Source: an uncultured Oscillibacter sp. (lineage in GTDB: Bacteria > Bacillota > Clostridia > Oscillospirales > Oscillospiraceae). From it: a DNA stretch of 64,000 bases. Of this stretch, positions 44,674 through 52,179 are shown piece after piece. A program made the position numbers and the translations under genes. The first letter of the stretch is position 1. Every line of letters begins with the position of its first letter. The notes beneath the pieces are model-generated. The model worked only from the letters and a program-made list of their open reading frames with translations, made no database searches and was not told the DNA's origin. The stretch covers positions 35,568 to 99,567 of the forward strand of contig UQVS01000009.1 in the NCBI GenBank assembly GCA_900544615.1, given 5' to 3'.

Positions 44674-46047
44674 ATGATGGAAAAGATGTGGGCCGGACGG
44701 GCTCAGGAACAACTGGATCAGACGGCAGACGACTTCAACTCCTCCATTGCAGTGGATCAGCGGATGGCTGAGCAGGACATCACCGGCTCTATCGCCCATG
44801 CCAAAATGCTGGCGGCGCAGGGAATTCTGGATGCCGGAGAGGTGGAGAAGATCATTCAGGGACTGGAAGAAATTCTGAATGATCTGAAAGCCGGAAGCCT
44901 TGCCATTGACCCTGCGGCAGAGGATATCCATATGTTTGTGGAGCAGGTGCTGACGGAGCGGATCGGAGATGCGGGCAAGCGTCTCCATACAGCCCGAAGC
45001 CGCAACGATCAGGTGGCGGTGGATCTGCGGCTGTATCTGCGGCAGCGCAGTGCAGGCCTTGTGCAGCAGCTGAAAGCGCTGATGAGTGTAATCGCAGATC
45101 AGGCGGAGGCCAACAGCGACGCCATTGTTCCCGGTTATACCCACCTCCAGCGGGCGCAGCCAATTTTGTTCGCCCATCATCTGCTGGCCTATGCCATGAT
45201 GTTCAGCCGGGATGTGACCCGTTTGCAGGACGCGGCAAAGCGGATGAACGAGTCCCCGCTGGGCGCCTGTGCGCTGGCAGGCACGACCTATCCCACCAGC
45301 CGGCAGATGACCGCCCAGCTTCTGGGGTTTGACGGCCCGTGCCGCAACAGCATTGACGCAGTATCCGACCGGGATTTCTGCGTAGAGCTGCTGGCGGCTC
45401 TGTCCACCATTATGATGCACCTGTCCCGCTTTTCCGAGGAGATCATCCTCTGGTGCAGCTGGGAGTTCCACTTTGTAGAACTGTCTGACGCCTATACCAC
45501 CGGCTCCTCCATTATGCCTCAGAAGAAAAACGCGGATATGGCAGAGCTGGTGCGGGGCAAGACAGGCCGGGTATACGGCGATCTGATGGGCACGCTCACC
45601 ATGCTGAAGGGCCTGCCGCTGGCCTACAATAAGGATATGCAGGAGGATAAGGAATCCATTTTTGACGCCTTTGATACGGTGAGCCACTGCCTGGAAGTCT
45701 TTACGCCGATGCTGCAAACCATGAAGACCCGGAAAGATAAAATGTACAAGGCGGCGCAGGAAGGCTTCATCAACGCCACGGATCTGGCGGATTACCTGAC
45801 GCGAAAGGGAATGCCGTTCCGGGCGGCTTACAAGCTGACAGGCTCTCTGGTGGCGGAGTGCATCCGCACCGGGCAGGTGCTGGAAACCGTGCCGCTGGAG
45901 CGGTATCGGGAACTGAGCGACCTGTTTGAACAGGACGTTTACGAGGCCATTGACCTGAAAACCTGCGTAGAGAAGCGAATCAGCGAGGGCGGCACAGGCA
46001 AAGCCTCTGTGCAGGCGCAGATCCAATACATTCGTTCTATTGTGTAA
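44674..46047 (+). CDS. argH: Argininosuccinate lyase
   Basis: Cleaves argininosuccinate to arginine and fumarate. Fumarase/aspartase superfamily signature GSSIMPQKKNAD near 278-289, and HTARSRNDQVAVDLRL near 104-119. It is 457 residues. Two ATGs (44674, 44677) are possible; GGAG at 44666-44669 suits the second slightly better. The 135 bases after argG hold two hairpins (AAAGG/CCTTT-type near 44548, CTGCGGC/GCCGCAG near 44580-44621) without a clear T tract, so read-through from argG is likely. Confidence 0.97.
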   Translation: MMEKMWAGRAQEQLDQTADDFNSSIAVDQRMAEQDITGSIAHAKMLAAQGILDAGEVEKIIQGLEEILNDLKAGSLAIDPAAEDIHMFVEQVLTERIGDAGKRLHTARSRNDQVAVDLRLYLRQRSAGLVQQLKALMSVIADQAEANSDAIVPGYTHLQRAQPILFAHHLLAYAMMFSRDVTRLQDAAKRMNESPLGACALAGTTYPTSRQMTAQLLGFDGPCRNSIDAVSDRDFCVELLAALSTIMMHLSRFSEEIILWCSWEFHFVELSDAYTTGSSIMPQKKNADMAELVRGKTGRVYGDLMGTLTMLKGLPLAYNKDMQEDKESIFDAFDTVSHCLEVFTPMLQTMKTRKDKMYKAAQEGFINATDLADYLTRKGMPFRAAYKLTGSLVAECIRTGQVLETVPLERYRELSDLFEQDVYEAIDLKTCVEKRISEGGTGKASVQAQIQYIRSIV

Positions 46048-46064
46048 GATGGGAGAAAATTGAT

Positions 46065-46853
46065 ATGAAAAAAATGAAAGTGATGGCTCTGGTGCTGGCC
46101 GCTGCGCTGGCCTGCATGAGCCTGACCGCCTGCGGCGGCAGCAAAGACAGTGGCGACGGCACGTCCGCCTCCGGCAACGAAGAGGGCAAGGGCCTGACGG
46201 TAGCTACCAGCCCGGATTTCCCGCCCTTTGAATCTCTGGAAAACAATGAGATCGTAGGCATTGAAGTGGATATCATGAATCTGATTTCCGAGGATCTGGG
46301 GATGCCGGTCAAGTATGAGCAGATGGACTTTGATTCCGTGATCCCCGGCGTTCAGACCGGCAAGTTTGATGTGGGCATGAGCGGCATCACCGTGACGGAG
46401 GACCGGCAGAAGAACTGCGACTTCACGGATCCTTACTTCCTGGCCTCTCAGGCCATTGTGGTTACGGCAGACAGCCCCATTACCTGCAAAGCAGATCTGG
46501 AAGGCAAGAAGATCTCCGTCCAGACCGGCACGACCGCAGAGGAGTACTGCATGGATAATGGATATGAGGTGCTTTCCTTTACCGCCAACAATGACGCGGC
46601 CGCCGCGCTGACCACCGGCAAGGTGGATGCCTGGGTCGTGGACAATGAAGTGGCCGTGGCGCTGGCCGCCCAGCAGGGTCTGACGGTGCTGGATGAGGCC
46701 ATGACCTCCGAGCCGTATGCCTTTGCTTTCGCAAAGGGCAGCGATGAACTGGTCAGCAGCTTCAACGCTTCCCTGAAAAAGCTGATGGATGACGGCAGCA
46801 TTCAGGAGATTTTTGATAAGTACGGTGTGCTGTACGTTGCGCCGGAAGCCTGA
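46065..46853 (+). CDS. Amino-acid ABC transporter substrate-binding lipoprotein
   Basis: Extracellular binding protein of the polar amino-acid uptake family. The signal peptide ends in lipobox LTAC with Cys23 as lipid anchor, followed by a Gly/Ser-rich linker. The mature domain shows TSPDFPPFE near 47-55, FDVGMSGITVTEDR near 102-115 and DAWVVDNEVAVALA near 188-201. It is 262 residues. It sits 17 bases after argH within the arginine cluster, which suggests arginine, ornithine or citrulline as ligand; this is inference. Confidence 0.9.
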   Translation: MKKMKVMALVLAAALACMSLTACGGSKDSGDGTSASGNEEGKGLTVATSPDFPPFESLENNEIVGIEVDIMNLISEDLGMPVKYEQMDFDSVIPGVQTGKFDVGMSGITVTEDRQKNCDFTDPYFLASQAIVVTADSPITCKADLEGKKISVQTGTTAEEYCMDNGYEVLSFTANNDAAAALTTGKVDAWVVDNEVAVALAAQQGLTVLDEAMTSEPYAFAFAKGSDELVSSFNASLKKLMDDGSIQEIFDKYGVLYVAPEA

Positions 46854-47021
46854 TAAAAGCCCGATATGGAACAGGGGAGAGCAATCTCCCCCGTTCCACT
46901 GTTCTATGGAAACTATGTTCGCTTTGCCTGCGGACGAAAGGGGAAATGACCTATTCTGACATTCTTCCACACATGGGGCCAGCAGCTCTACAGTACCTTT
47001 GTTGAACAGCAGCGGTATCTC

Positions 47022-47651
47022 ATGCTGCTGGACGGTTTTAAGAATACCCTCATCATCACTTTCGGTGCGCTGCTGATCGGCATCGTGCTGGGTACCACCG
47101 TGGCGGTCATCAAATTTCTGGCGGCGGAGAAAGCCGCCCTGCGTCCGCTGGCATGGCTGTGCAATCTCTATGTAACGGTGGTTCGTGGAATCCCTGTGGT
47201 TGTGCTGCTGCTGATCTTCTATTTTGTTATTCTCCGCTCAGCGGACGGCATCGTTACCGGCATTGTGGCCTTTGGTATCAATTCCGGCGCCTACATGGCG
47301 GAGATCATCCGCGGCGGAATTGCCGCCGTAGACTGGGGACAGACGGAAGCGGCCCGAAGCCTTGGCTTTAACCGAATGGAGGCCATGCGCTTTGTGGTGC
47401 TGCCGCAGGCTATCAAAAATATCCTCCCCGCCATCGGCAATGAGATGATCGCCTTGCTGAAAGAAACCGCAGTGGCAGGCTATGTGGCCGTGCAGGATCT
47501 GACTCGCGCCGCAAACCTGATCCGAAACAATACGTATGACGCGGTGAACCCGCTGCTGGTCACTGCCCTTGTCTATCTGACACTGGTGGTGCTGATGACA
47601 GCACTGCTGCAAAAATTTGAGCAGCGCCTGCGCCGCAGCGACAAACGCTGA
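47022..47651 (+). CDS. Amino-acid ABC transporter permease, N-terminus uncertain
   Basis: HisM/GlnP-type inner-membrane permease with about five membrane segments. The EAA loop GQTEAARSLGFNRMEAMRFV near 106-125 contacts the ATPase. The first ATG is 47022 (209 residues) but has no ribosome binding site. The same frame is open back to 46950 and encodes TFFHTWGQQLYSTFVEQQRY, the usual family N-terminus, with only ATT 46953 or CTG 46956 as starts after AAAGGGG. An ATG at 46946 with that site is in another frame that stops at 47005. So either a rare start or a one-base indel is present. No ATPase gene accompanies it; argF follows after 13 bases. Confidence 0.85.
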   Translation: MLLDGFKNTLIITFGALLIGIVLGTTVAVIKFLAAEKAALRPLAWLCNLYVTVVRGIPVVVLLLIFYFVILRSADGIVTGIVAFGINSGAYMAEIIRGGIAAVDWGQTEAARSLGFNRMEAMRFVVLPQAIKNILPAIGNEMIALLKETAVAGYVAVQDLTRAANLIRNNTYDAVNPLLVTALVYLTLVVLMTALLQKFEQRLRRSDKR

Positions 47652-47664
47652 AAGGAGAACAACT

Positions 47665-48657
47665 ATGAAAATTGGCGAACTGAAAGGCAGAGATTTCCTG
47701 AAGCTGCTGGACTTTACCAATGAGGAAGTTCAGGGTCTTGTAGATCTTGCGGCGGAACTGAAGGCCCAGAAAAAGGCGGGGATTCCGCATGAGGTCTGCA
47801 AGGGCAAGCATATTGCCCTGATTTTTGAAAAGACCTCCACCCGCACCCGCTGTTCCTTTGAGGTGGCGGCAGCGGATCTTGGAATGCACAGCACTTATCT
47901 GGATCCCACCGGCTCCCAGATTGGAAAGAAGGAAAGCATCGCCGACACGGCACGGGTTCTCTCCGGCATTTATGACGGCATTGAGTACCGCGGCTATGGC
48001 CAGTCCATTGTGGAGGAGCTGGCGGAATATGCGTCTGTTCCCGTGTGGAACGGCCTGACAAACGAATTCCATCCCACCCAGATTCTGGCGGATATGCTGA
48101 CGATTCAGGAGCAGTTTGGCACGGTGAAAGGGAAGAAGCTGGTGTACTTCGGAGATGCCCGTTACAACATGGGAAATTCCCTGATGGTAGGCTGTGCCAA
48201 ATTAGGCATGAATTTCACCGCCTGTGCGCCGGAGGCTTATTTCCCGGATCAGGCGCTGATCGACACCTGTCAGGCCATCGCCGCGGAAACCGACACAGAG
48301 CTGCGCTTTGAGACAGACCCCATGAAAGCGGTGCAGGGGGCCGACGTGCTGTACACCGACGTTTGGGTGTCCATGGGCGAACCGATGGAGGTCTGGCAGG
48401 AACGGATCGCTGCGCTGTCCCCCTATTGCGTCACGAAAGAGCTGATGGACGCCGCCAATCCCGGCGCGGTGTTCATGCACTGCCTGCCTGCTTTCCATGA
48501 CCTGAAAACCACCATTGGCAAGGAGATGGGCGAGAAGTTTGGCCGTACCTGCATGGAGGTGACGGACGAGGTCTTTGAAAGTTCCCAGTCCATTGTGTTC
48601 CGGGAAGCGGAGAATCGGATGCATACCATCAAAGCGGTGATGGCAGCAACTCTGTAA
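47665..48657 (+). CDS. argF: Ornithine carbamoyltransferase
   Basis: Makes citrulline from ornithine and carbamoyl phosphate. Carbamoyl-phosphate motif STRTR at 58-62, ornithine-side HCLPAFH near 272-278, and FHPTQILADMLTIQE near 134-148. It is 330 residues. ATG 47665 follows AAAGGAG. In a catabolic arginine deiminase system it would be named arcB, but arcA and arcC are absent and argG-argH precede it, so a biosynthetic role is likely. Confidence 0.95.
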   Translation: MKIGELKGRDFLKLLDFTNEEVQGLVDLAAELKAQKKAGIPHEVCKGKHIALIFEKTSTRTRCSFEVAAADLGMHSTYLDPTGSQIGKKESIADTARVLSGIYDGIEYRGYGQSIVEELAEYASVPVWNGLTNEFHPTQILADMLTIQEQFGTVKGKKLVYFGDARYNMGNSLMVGCAKLGMNFTACAPEAYFPDQALIDTCQAIAAETDTELRFETDPMKAVQGADVLYTDVWVSMGEPMEVWQERIAALSPYCVTKELMDAANPGAVFMHCLPAFHDLKTTIGKEMGEKFGRTCMEVTDEVFESSQSIVFREAENRMHTIKAVMAATL

Positions 48658-48664
48658 AGGAAAA

Positions 48665-48702
48665 ACGGTTTCCTGTCTATTTCGGACGGGAAATCGTTTT
48701 TT
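48665..48702 (+). terminator. Terminator after argF
   Basis: ACGGTTTCCTGTC (48665-48677) pairs with GACGGGAAATCGT (48685-48697, two G-U pairs), followed by five further T. Confidence 0.85.
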
Positions 48703-48865
48703 GCGTGTAGATAGTGCGGCCGCAGAGAATCAAAAGCCGGCTCGATCCGCTTAAAATTTCAGCTGCCCGCTGCGAAAAAGAGCTCTGAAGCGGACTGAAC
48801 ATCGAGAAATTGACGGCGCATTGGCGAAATCCGGCGATTTCAGGCCGCTTTTCTTGGATTATCTA

Positions 48866-48894
48866 TTGAAATCCGGGAAAGAATCTATTATAAT
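48866..48894 (+). promoter_or_regulatory. Sigma-A-type promoter for the DUF1858 gene
   Basis: -35 TTGAAA (48866-48871) and perfect -10 TATAAT (48889-48894), 17-base spacer. The 160 bases before it, after the argF terminator, show nothing recognisable. Confidence 0.75.
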
Positions 48895-48931
48895 ATCAAT
48901 GCTAATTTTCAAAATGAGGAGGATCATTCCA

Positions 48932-49138
48932 ATGGTCAATATTACGAAGGACACCATTATCGGTGATATTCTGGACGTCGCTCCCCAGACGGCTCCTATT
49001 TTCCTGTCCATCGGTATGCATTGCCTTGGCTGCCCCTCTTCCCGCGGTGAGACCGTGGAAGAGGCCTGCATGGTTCACGGCATCGACGTGGACAAGCTGC
49101 TGGCACTGGTGAACGAGGAAGCCAACAAGGCACAGTAA
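48932..49138 (+). CDS. DUF1858 domain protein
   Basis: 68-residue helical protein of the DUF1858 family (hybrid-cluster-protein-associated redox disulphide group). The family core GDILDVAPQTAPIFLSIGMHCLGCPSS has a C-x2-C pair (Cys37, Cys40) likely to be redox-active or to bind metal. ATG 48932 follows GAGGAGG; an earlier in-frame ATG precedes the promoter. Function unknown. Confidence 0.88.
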   Translation: MVNITKDTIIGDILDVAPQTAPIFLSIGMHCLGCPSSRGETVEEACMVHGIDVDKLLALVNEEANKAQ

Positions 49139-49231
49139 TCGGCACACCGTAACAGGACGCATATGGGGATTCCCATGTGCGTCCTGAAAGCTGTCCAAAA
49201 TGAACGAGAATCACTGGAAAGGGGAGAGACC

Positions 49232-49933
49232 ATGCGGGCGCTGGAATTGCCGCCGCGGCTGCATCTGATTGCCGGATGGGTGCCGAAGGGGACCCGGCTT
49301 GCCGATGTCGGCACAGATCACGCGTATCTCCCCAACTGGCTGCGGCTCCACGGGAAGATCCGTGAAGCCATCGCCAGCGACCTGCGTCCCGGCCCGTTGG
49401 AACGGGCCAGAAACACCGGGCGTCTTTATGGGACGGACGGGATCGAGTACCGCCTGTGCAGCGGCCTTTCGGGGATCCGGCCCAGTGAGGTGGACACGAT
49501 CGTGATTGCCGGAATGGGCGGAGAGACGATCCTTTCCATTCTGAAAGCCGCCCCGTGGACGGCGGACGGCCACCATACGCTTTTGCTCCAGCCCCAGACC
49601 CATGAGGAACTGGTGCGGCAGTATCTGGCGGGAAACGGTTTTATTATCACGCGGGAAGCGCTGGTGCGGGATCGCGGCACCTTATATACGGTTATGGAAG
49701 CCAGAGCCGGAAAGGCGGAGCTGACGCTTACACAGATCTGGGGCGGCGTCTGCCTTTTGCAGGATCCTTTGGCTGATCGGTATATCATCGAAAAAATCGT
49801 CCGCACACAGGCGGCGTTGGCAGGTGCGAAACGCTCTGCCCGCCCGGCGGATGCGGAAAGGGCGGAGGAACTGCGTGCGGTTCTCACCGCTTTATTACGG
49901 GCAAGAGAGGAGTGGCGTCATGGCAACTGTTGA
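49232..49933 (+). CDS. trmK: tRNA (adenine-N1)-methyltransferase TrmK
   Basis: SAM-dependent enzyme predicted to make m1A22 in tRNA. Class I motif RLADVGTDHAYLPNWL near 21-36, AIASDLRPGPLERARN near 46-61 and VIAGMGGETI near 90-99 (YqfN/TrmK hallmark). It is 233 residues. ATG 49232 follows AAGGGGAG. It overlaps the Nif3 gene by 14 bases; this pair is conserved in Firmicutes, usually near sigA. Confidence 0.93.
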   Translation: MRALELPPRLHLIAGWVPKGTRLADVGTDHAYLPNWLRLHGKIREAIASDLRPGPLERARNTGRLYGTDGIEYRLCSGLSGIRPSEVDTIVIAGMGGETILSILKAAPWTADGHHTLLLQPQTHEELVRQYLAGNGFIITREALVRDRGTLYTVMEARAGKAELTLTQIWGGVCLLQDPLADRYIIEKIVRTQAALAGAKRSARPADAERAEELRAVLTALLRAREEWRHGNC

Positions 49934-50717
49934 ACAAATTGAACAGGCGCTGTTCCAGCTTGCTCCGAAGGAACTGGCCTTCGACTGGGATAATGTGGGC
50001 CATCTGGAAGGTGATCCGGCTCAGGAGGTACAGCGTGTTCTGGTGGCACTGGACGTCACGGAGGATGTTGTGACAGAGGCGGAAACGCTGGGCTGCCAGC
50101 TGATCGTCTCTCACCACCCGCTGATGAACGTCCGCTGGCATGAGCGTGAGATGCAGACCCTGCGGCCTGACCGGTATCTGGGCCATCTGCTGCGAAGGCT
50201 GGTCAAGGCGAATCTTTCTGTCATTTCCATGCATACCAATTTAGATATCGCCCCCGGCGGCGTCAACGACGCGCTGGCCGAGGCGCTTCGGATCGAGGAC
50301 CCTGGGCCTCTGCCGGGGGATGAGAGTAGGCTCTGCCGGGTGGGACGGCTACAAAATCCTGTAAAGCTGTCTGACTTTGCGACCGCTGTGTGCAAAGCAC
50401 TGGGCGCAAACGGCGTCCGCTATGCAGGGAACTGCCCGGTGCAGAATGTGGCGCTTGGGGGCGGTGCCTGCGGCGAGTATATTGACACGGTCATTGCTGC
50501 CGGATGCGACACCTTTGTTACTTCGGATCTGACCTATCACCAGTTTCTGGATGCCGTTCCCAAAGGCATCAATCTGATTGACGCAGGGCATTTTCCGACG
50601 GAAGACCCGGTCTGTACAAAGCTGATTACTTATCTGGAGAAGGAATTTCCCCAGCTGATCATATCAAAATCCGCTTCTCATAAGGAAGCCATCCAATATT
50701 TTGTTGAAGGAGAATAA
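49920..50717 (+). CDS. Nif3-like dinuclear metal-centre protein
   Basis: Member of the NIF3/YqfO (DUF34) family, hexamers with a two-metal centre; some members act as GTP cyclohydrolase-like enzymes but the role is not settled. Family core APKELAFDWDNVGHLEGDP near 13-31, metal-binding SHHPLMNVRW near 61-70 and HTNLDIAPGGVNDALA near 101-116, and the late DAGHFPTEDPV near 220-230. This 265-residue form lacks the long central insert seen in Bacillus YqfO. Confidence 0.92.
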   Translation: MATVEQIEQALFQLAPKELAFDWDNVGHLEGDPAQEVQRVLVALDVTEDVVTEAETLGCQLIVSHHPLMNVRWHEREMQTLRPDRYLGHLLRRLVKANLSVISMHTNLDIAPGGVNDALAEALRIEDPGPLPGDESRLCRVGRLQNPVKLSDFATAVCKALGANGVRYAGNCPVQNVALGGGACGEYIDTVIAAGCDTFVTSDLTYHQFLDAVPKGINLIDAGHFPTEDPVCTKLITYLEKEFPQLIISKSASHKEAIQYFVEGE

Positions 50718-50722
50718 CAACT

Positions 50723-51460
50723 ATGTCCGGACATTCTAAATGGCATAATATTCAGAAAACCAAGGGCGCGGCTGACGCAAAGCGTTCCGCTGCATTCACC
50801 AAAATTGCAAAAGAGATCATTGTGGCCGTGAAGGAAGGCGGCGGCTCCGGCGATCCCGCCAATAACTCCCGTCTGGCGACTGTGATTGCCAAGGCCAAGG
50901 CCGTCAATATGCCCAACGACAACATCAAGCGCACCATCGACAAGGCCTTGGGTGCCGGCAGCACGGAGAACTTCGAGTCCGTCACCTATGAGGGCTACGG
51001 TCCCGGCGGCGTGGCCGTAATCGTGGACGCTCTGACCGACAACCGTCAGCGTACCGCTCCCGAAGTCCGCCACGCTTTTGATAAGTGCAACGGCAATCTG
51101 GGCGCACAGGGCTGTGTGTCCTGGAGCTTCGATAAGAAGGGCGTTATTGTCATTGACAATGAGGATCAGGAGCTGGACGAGGACACCGTCATGATGGACG
51201 CTCTGGAGGCCGGCGCTGCCGACTTCGAGGCCGACGGCATGGTTATGGAAGTCCGCTGTGAGCCGGATGATTTCAATACTGTGGTCAAAGCGCTGGAGGA
51301 CAAGGGGTATACGTTCCTGTCCGCCGATATTGCCATGGTTCCCCAGAACTACATCACCCTCACGGATGAGGGCGACCTGAAGAATATGCAGAAACTCATC
51401 GATATGCTGGAGGACAACGACGATGTCCAGAACGTCTGGCATAACTGGGAGAACGAATAA
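50723..51460 (+). CDS. YebC/PmpR-family DNA-binding protein
   Basis: 245-residue YebC family protein with the invariant start SGHSKWHNIQKTKGAADAKR. Later blocks include YEGYGPGGVAVIVDALTDN near 90-108 and LTDEGDLKNM near 213. Family members were long annotated as transcription regulators; recent work on YebC2 members points to a role in relieving ribosome stalling. It follows the Nif3 gene by five bases with AAGGAG upstream. Codon use is strongly biased. Confidence 0.95.
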   Translation: MSGHSKWHNIQKTKGAADAKRSAAFTKIAKEIIVAVKEGGGSGDPANNSRLATVIAKAKAVNMPNDNIKRTIDKALGAGSTENFESVTYEGYGPGGVAVIVDALTDNRQRTAPEVRHAFDKCNGNLGAQGCVSWSFDKKGVIVIDNEDQELDEDTVMMDALEAGAADFEADGMVMEVRCEPDDFNTVVKALEDKGYTFLSADIAMVPQNYITLTDEGDLKNMQKLIDMLEDNDDVQNVWHNWENE

Positions 51461-51511
51461 TGGAATCTTTCTGACATAAAACGGGCTGGTTTTCAAAAAA
51501 ACAGCAGATTT

Positions 51512-51588
51512 TCGCAACCAATAAATTTTTGGTTGCGACATACATCCAATTTGCTGTGACATACGTTCGTCCTCCAATTGCGACATAC
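51512..51588 (+). repeat. Inverted repeat and three GYGACATAC repeats before the recombinase remnant
   Basis: TCGCAACCAA (51512-51521) and TTGGTTGCGA (51529-51538) form a perfect ten-base inverted repeat. GCGACATAC recurs at 51535-51543 and 51580-51588, with GTGACATAC at 51556-51564. The copies are spaced 21 and 24 bases apart, directly upstream of the recombinase fragment. They look like recombinase binding sites or an element end; the assignment is tentative. Confidence 0.5.
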
Positions 51589-51604
51589 AAAAGGAGGAAT
51601 CCGT

Positions 51605-51972
51605 ATGGAAATCGGTATGGCAGCAAAAGAATATCTGATTGAGATTGAGGTTCGGAAGTATACCCCTAAGACCATTAGGAGTTACCGAGACAACCTCAAT
51701 CTCTTTCTGCGTTTCTGCACGGAACATGAGATTACAGGCATAGAAAATGTGACCCTTGCAACAGTCAAGCAATTCACACGGGCCATGACCGCCAGTAAGA
51801 AAAAGAGGACATACATCAATGGCATTTTAAAGGCGTAAAATCCTTTTTGCAGTATTGCTATGAGGAGAGCTATGGAGCCTTTAATACAAAGCGTTGCTTT
51901 CCATGGTGCAAAGAAGAAAGAGCAGTTATTTTACCCTTTTCACTCCCTTTGCCTTACAGCGTAGGAAATTGA
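51605..51972 (+). pseudogene. Tyrosine recombinase fragment, frameshifted and truncated
   Basis: The N-terminal SAM-like core-binding domain of a phage-type integrase (KEYLIEIEVRKYTPKTIRSY near 8-27, then LNLFLRFC near 31-38) runs from ATG 51605, behind AAGGAGG, to a stop at 51838. One base out of frame the text continues as VKSFLQYCYEESYGAFNTKR from 51835 to a stop at 51972, as in intact relatives. One base has therefore been lost near 51832-51836. The catalytic domain with the Arg-His-Arg-Tyr residues is absent. It is more AT-rich than its neighbours, consistent with transfer. Confidence 0.82.
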
Positions 51973-51999
51973 TGATTTTCAACCCTTAGATGTATAAAA

Positions 52000-52042
52000 A
52001 CAGGCAGCACCCAACCGAAGCTGAGTGCTGCCTGTTTTGTTG
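52000..52042. terminator. Bidirectional terminator-like hairpin
   Basis: ACAGGCAGCAC (52000-52010) and GTGCTGCCTGT (52025-52035) form an 11-base-pair stem with TTTGTT on one side and, read on the minus strand, TTTTT on the other. It probably terminates the leftward XRE gene, though 137 non-coding bases (52043-52179) lie between. Confidence 0.65.
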
Positions 52043-52179
52043 TCCAATCCTGCTTGAGATGCCGATTTTGTAGTTTTCTCAAATTACTGTCTTATCGGCA
52101 CACGACTAATCTTCCGCTGTTTTTTATGCGGTTTTGCCCAAACATTCTGTTCGCAATAGGACCGGGAAGGAGTATCTGC

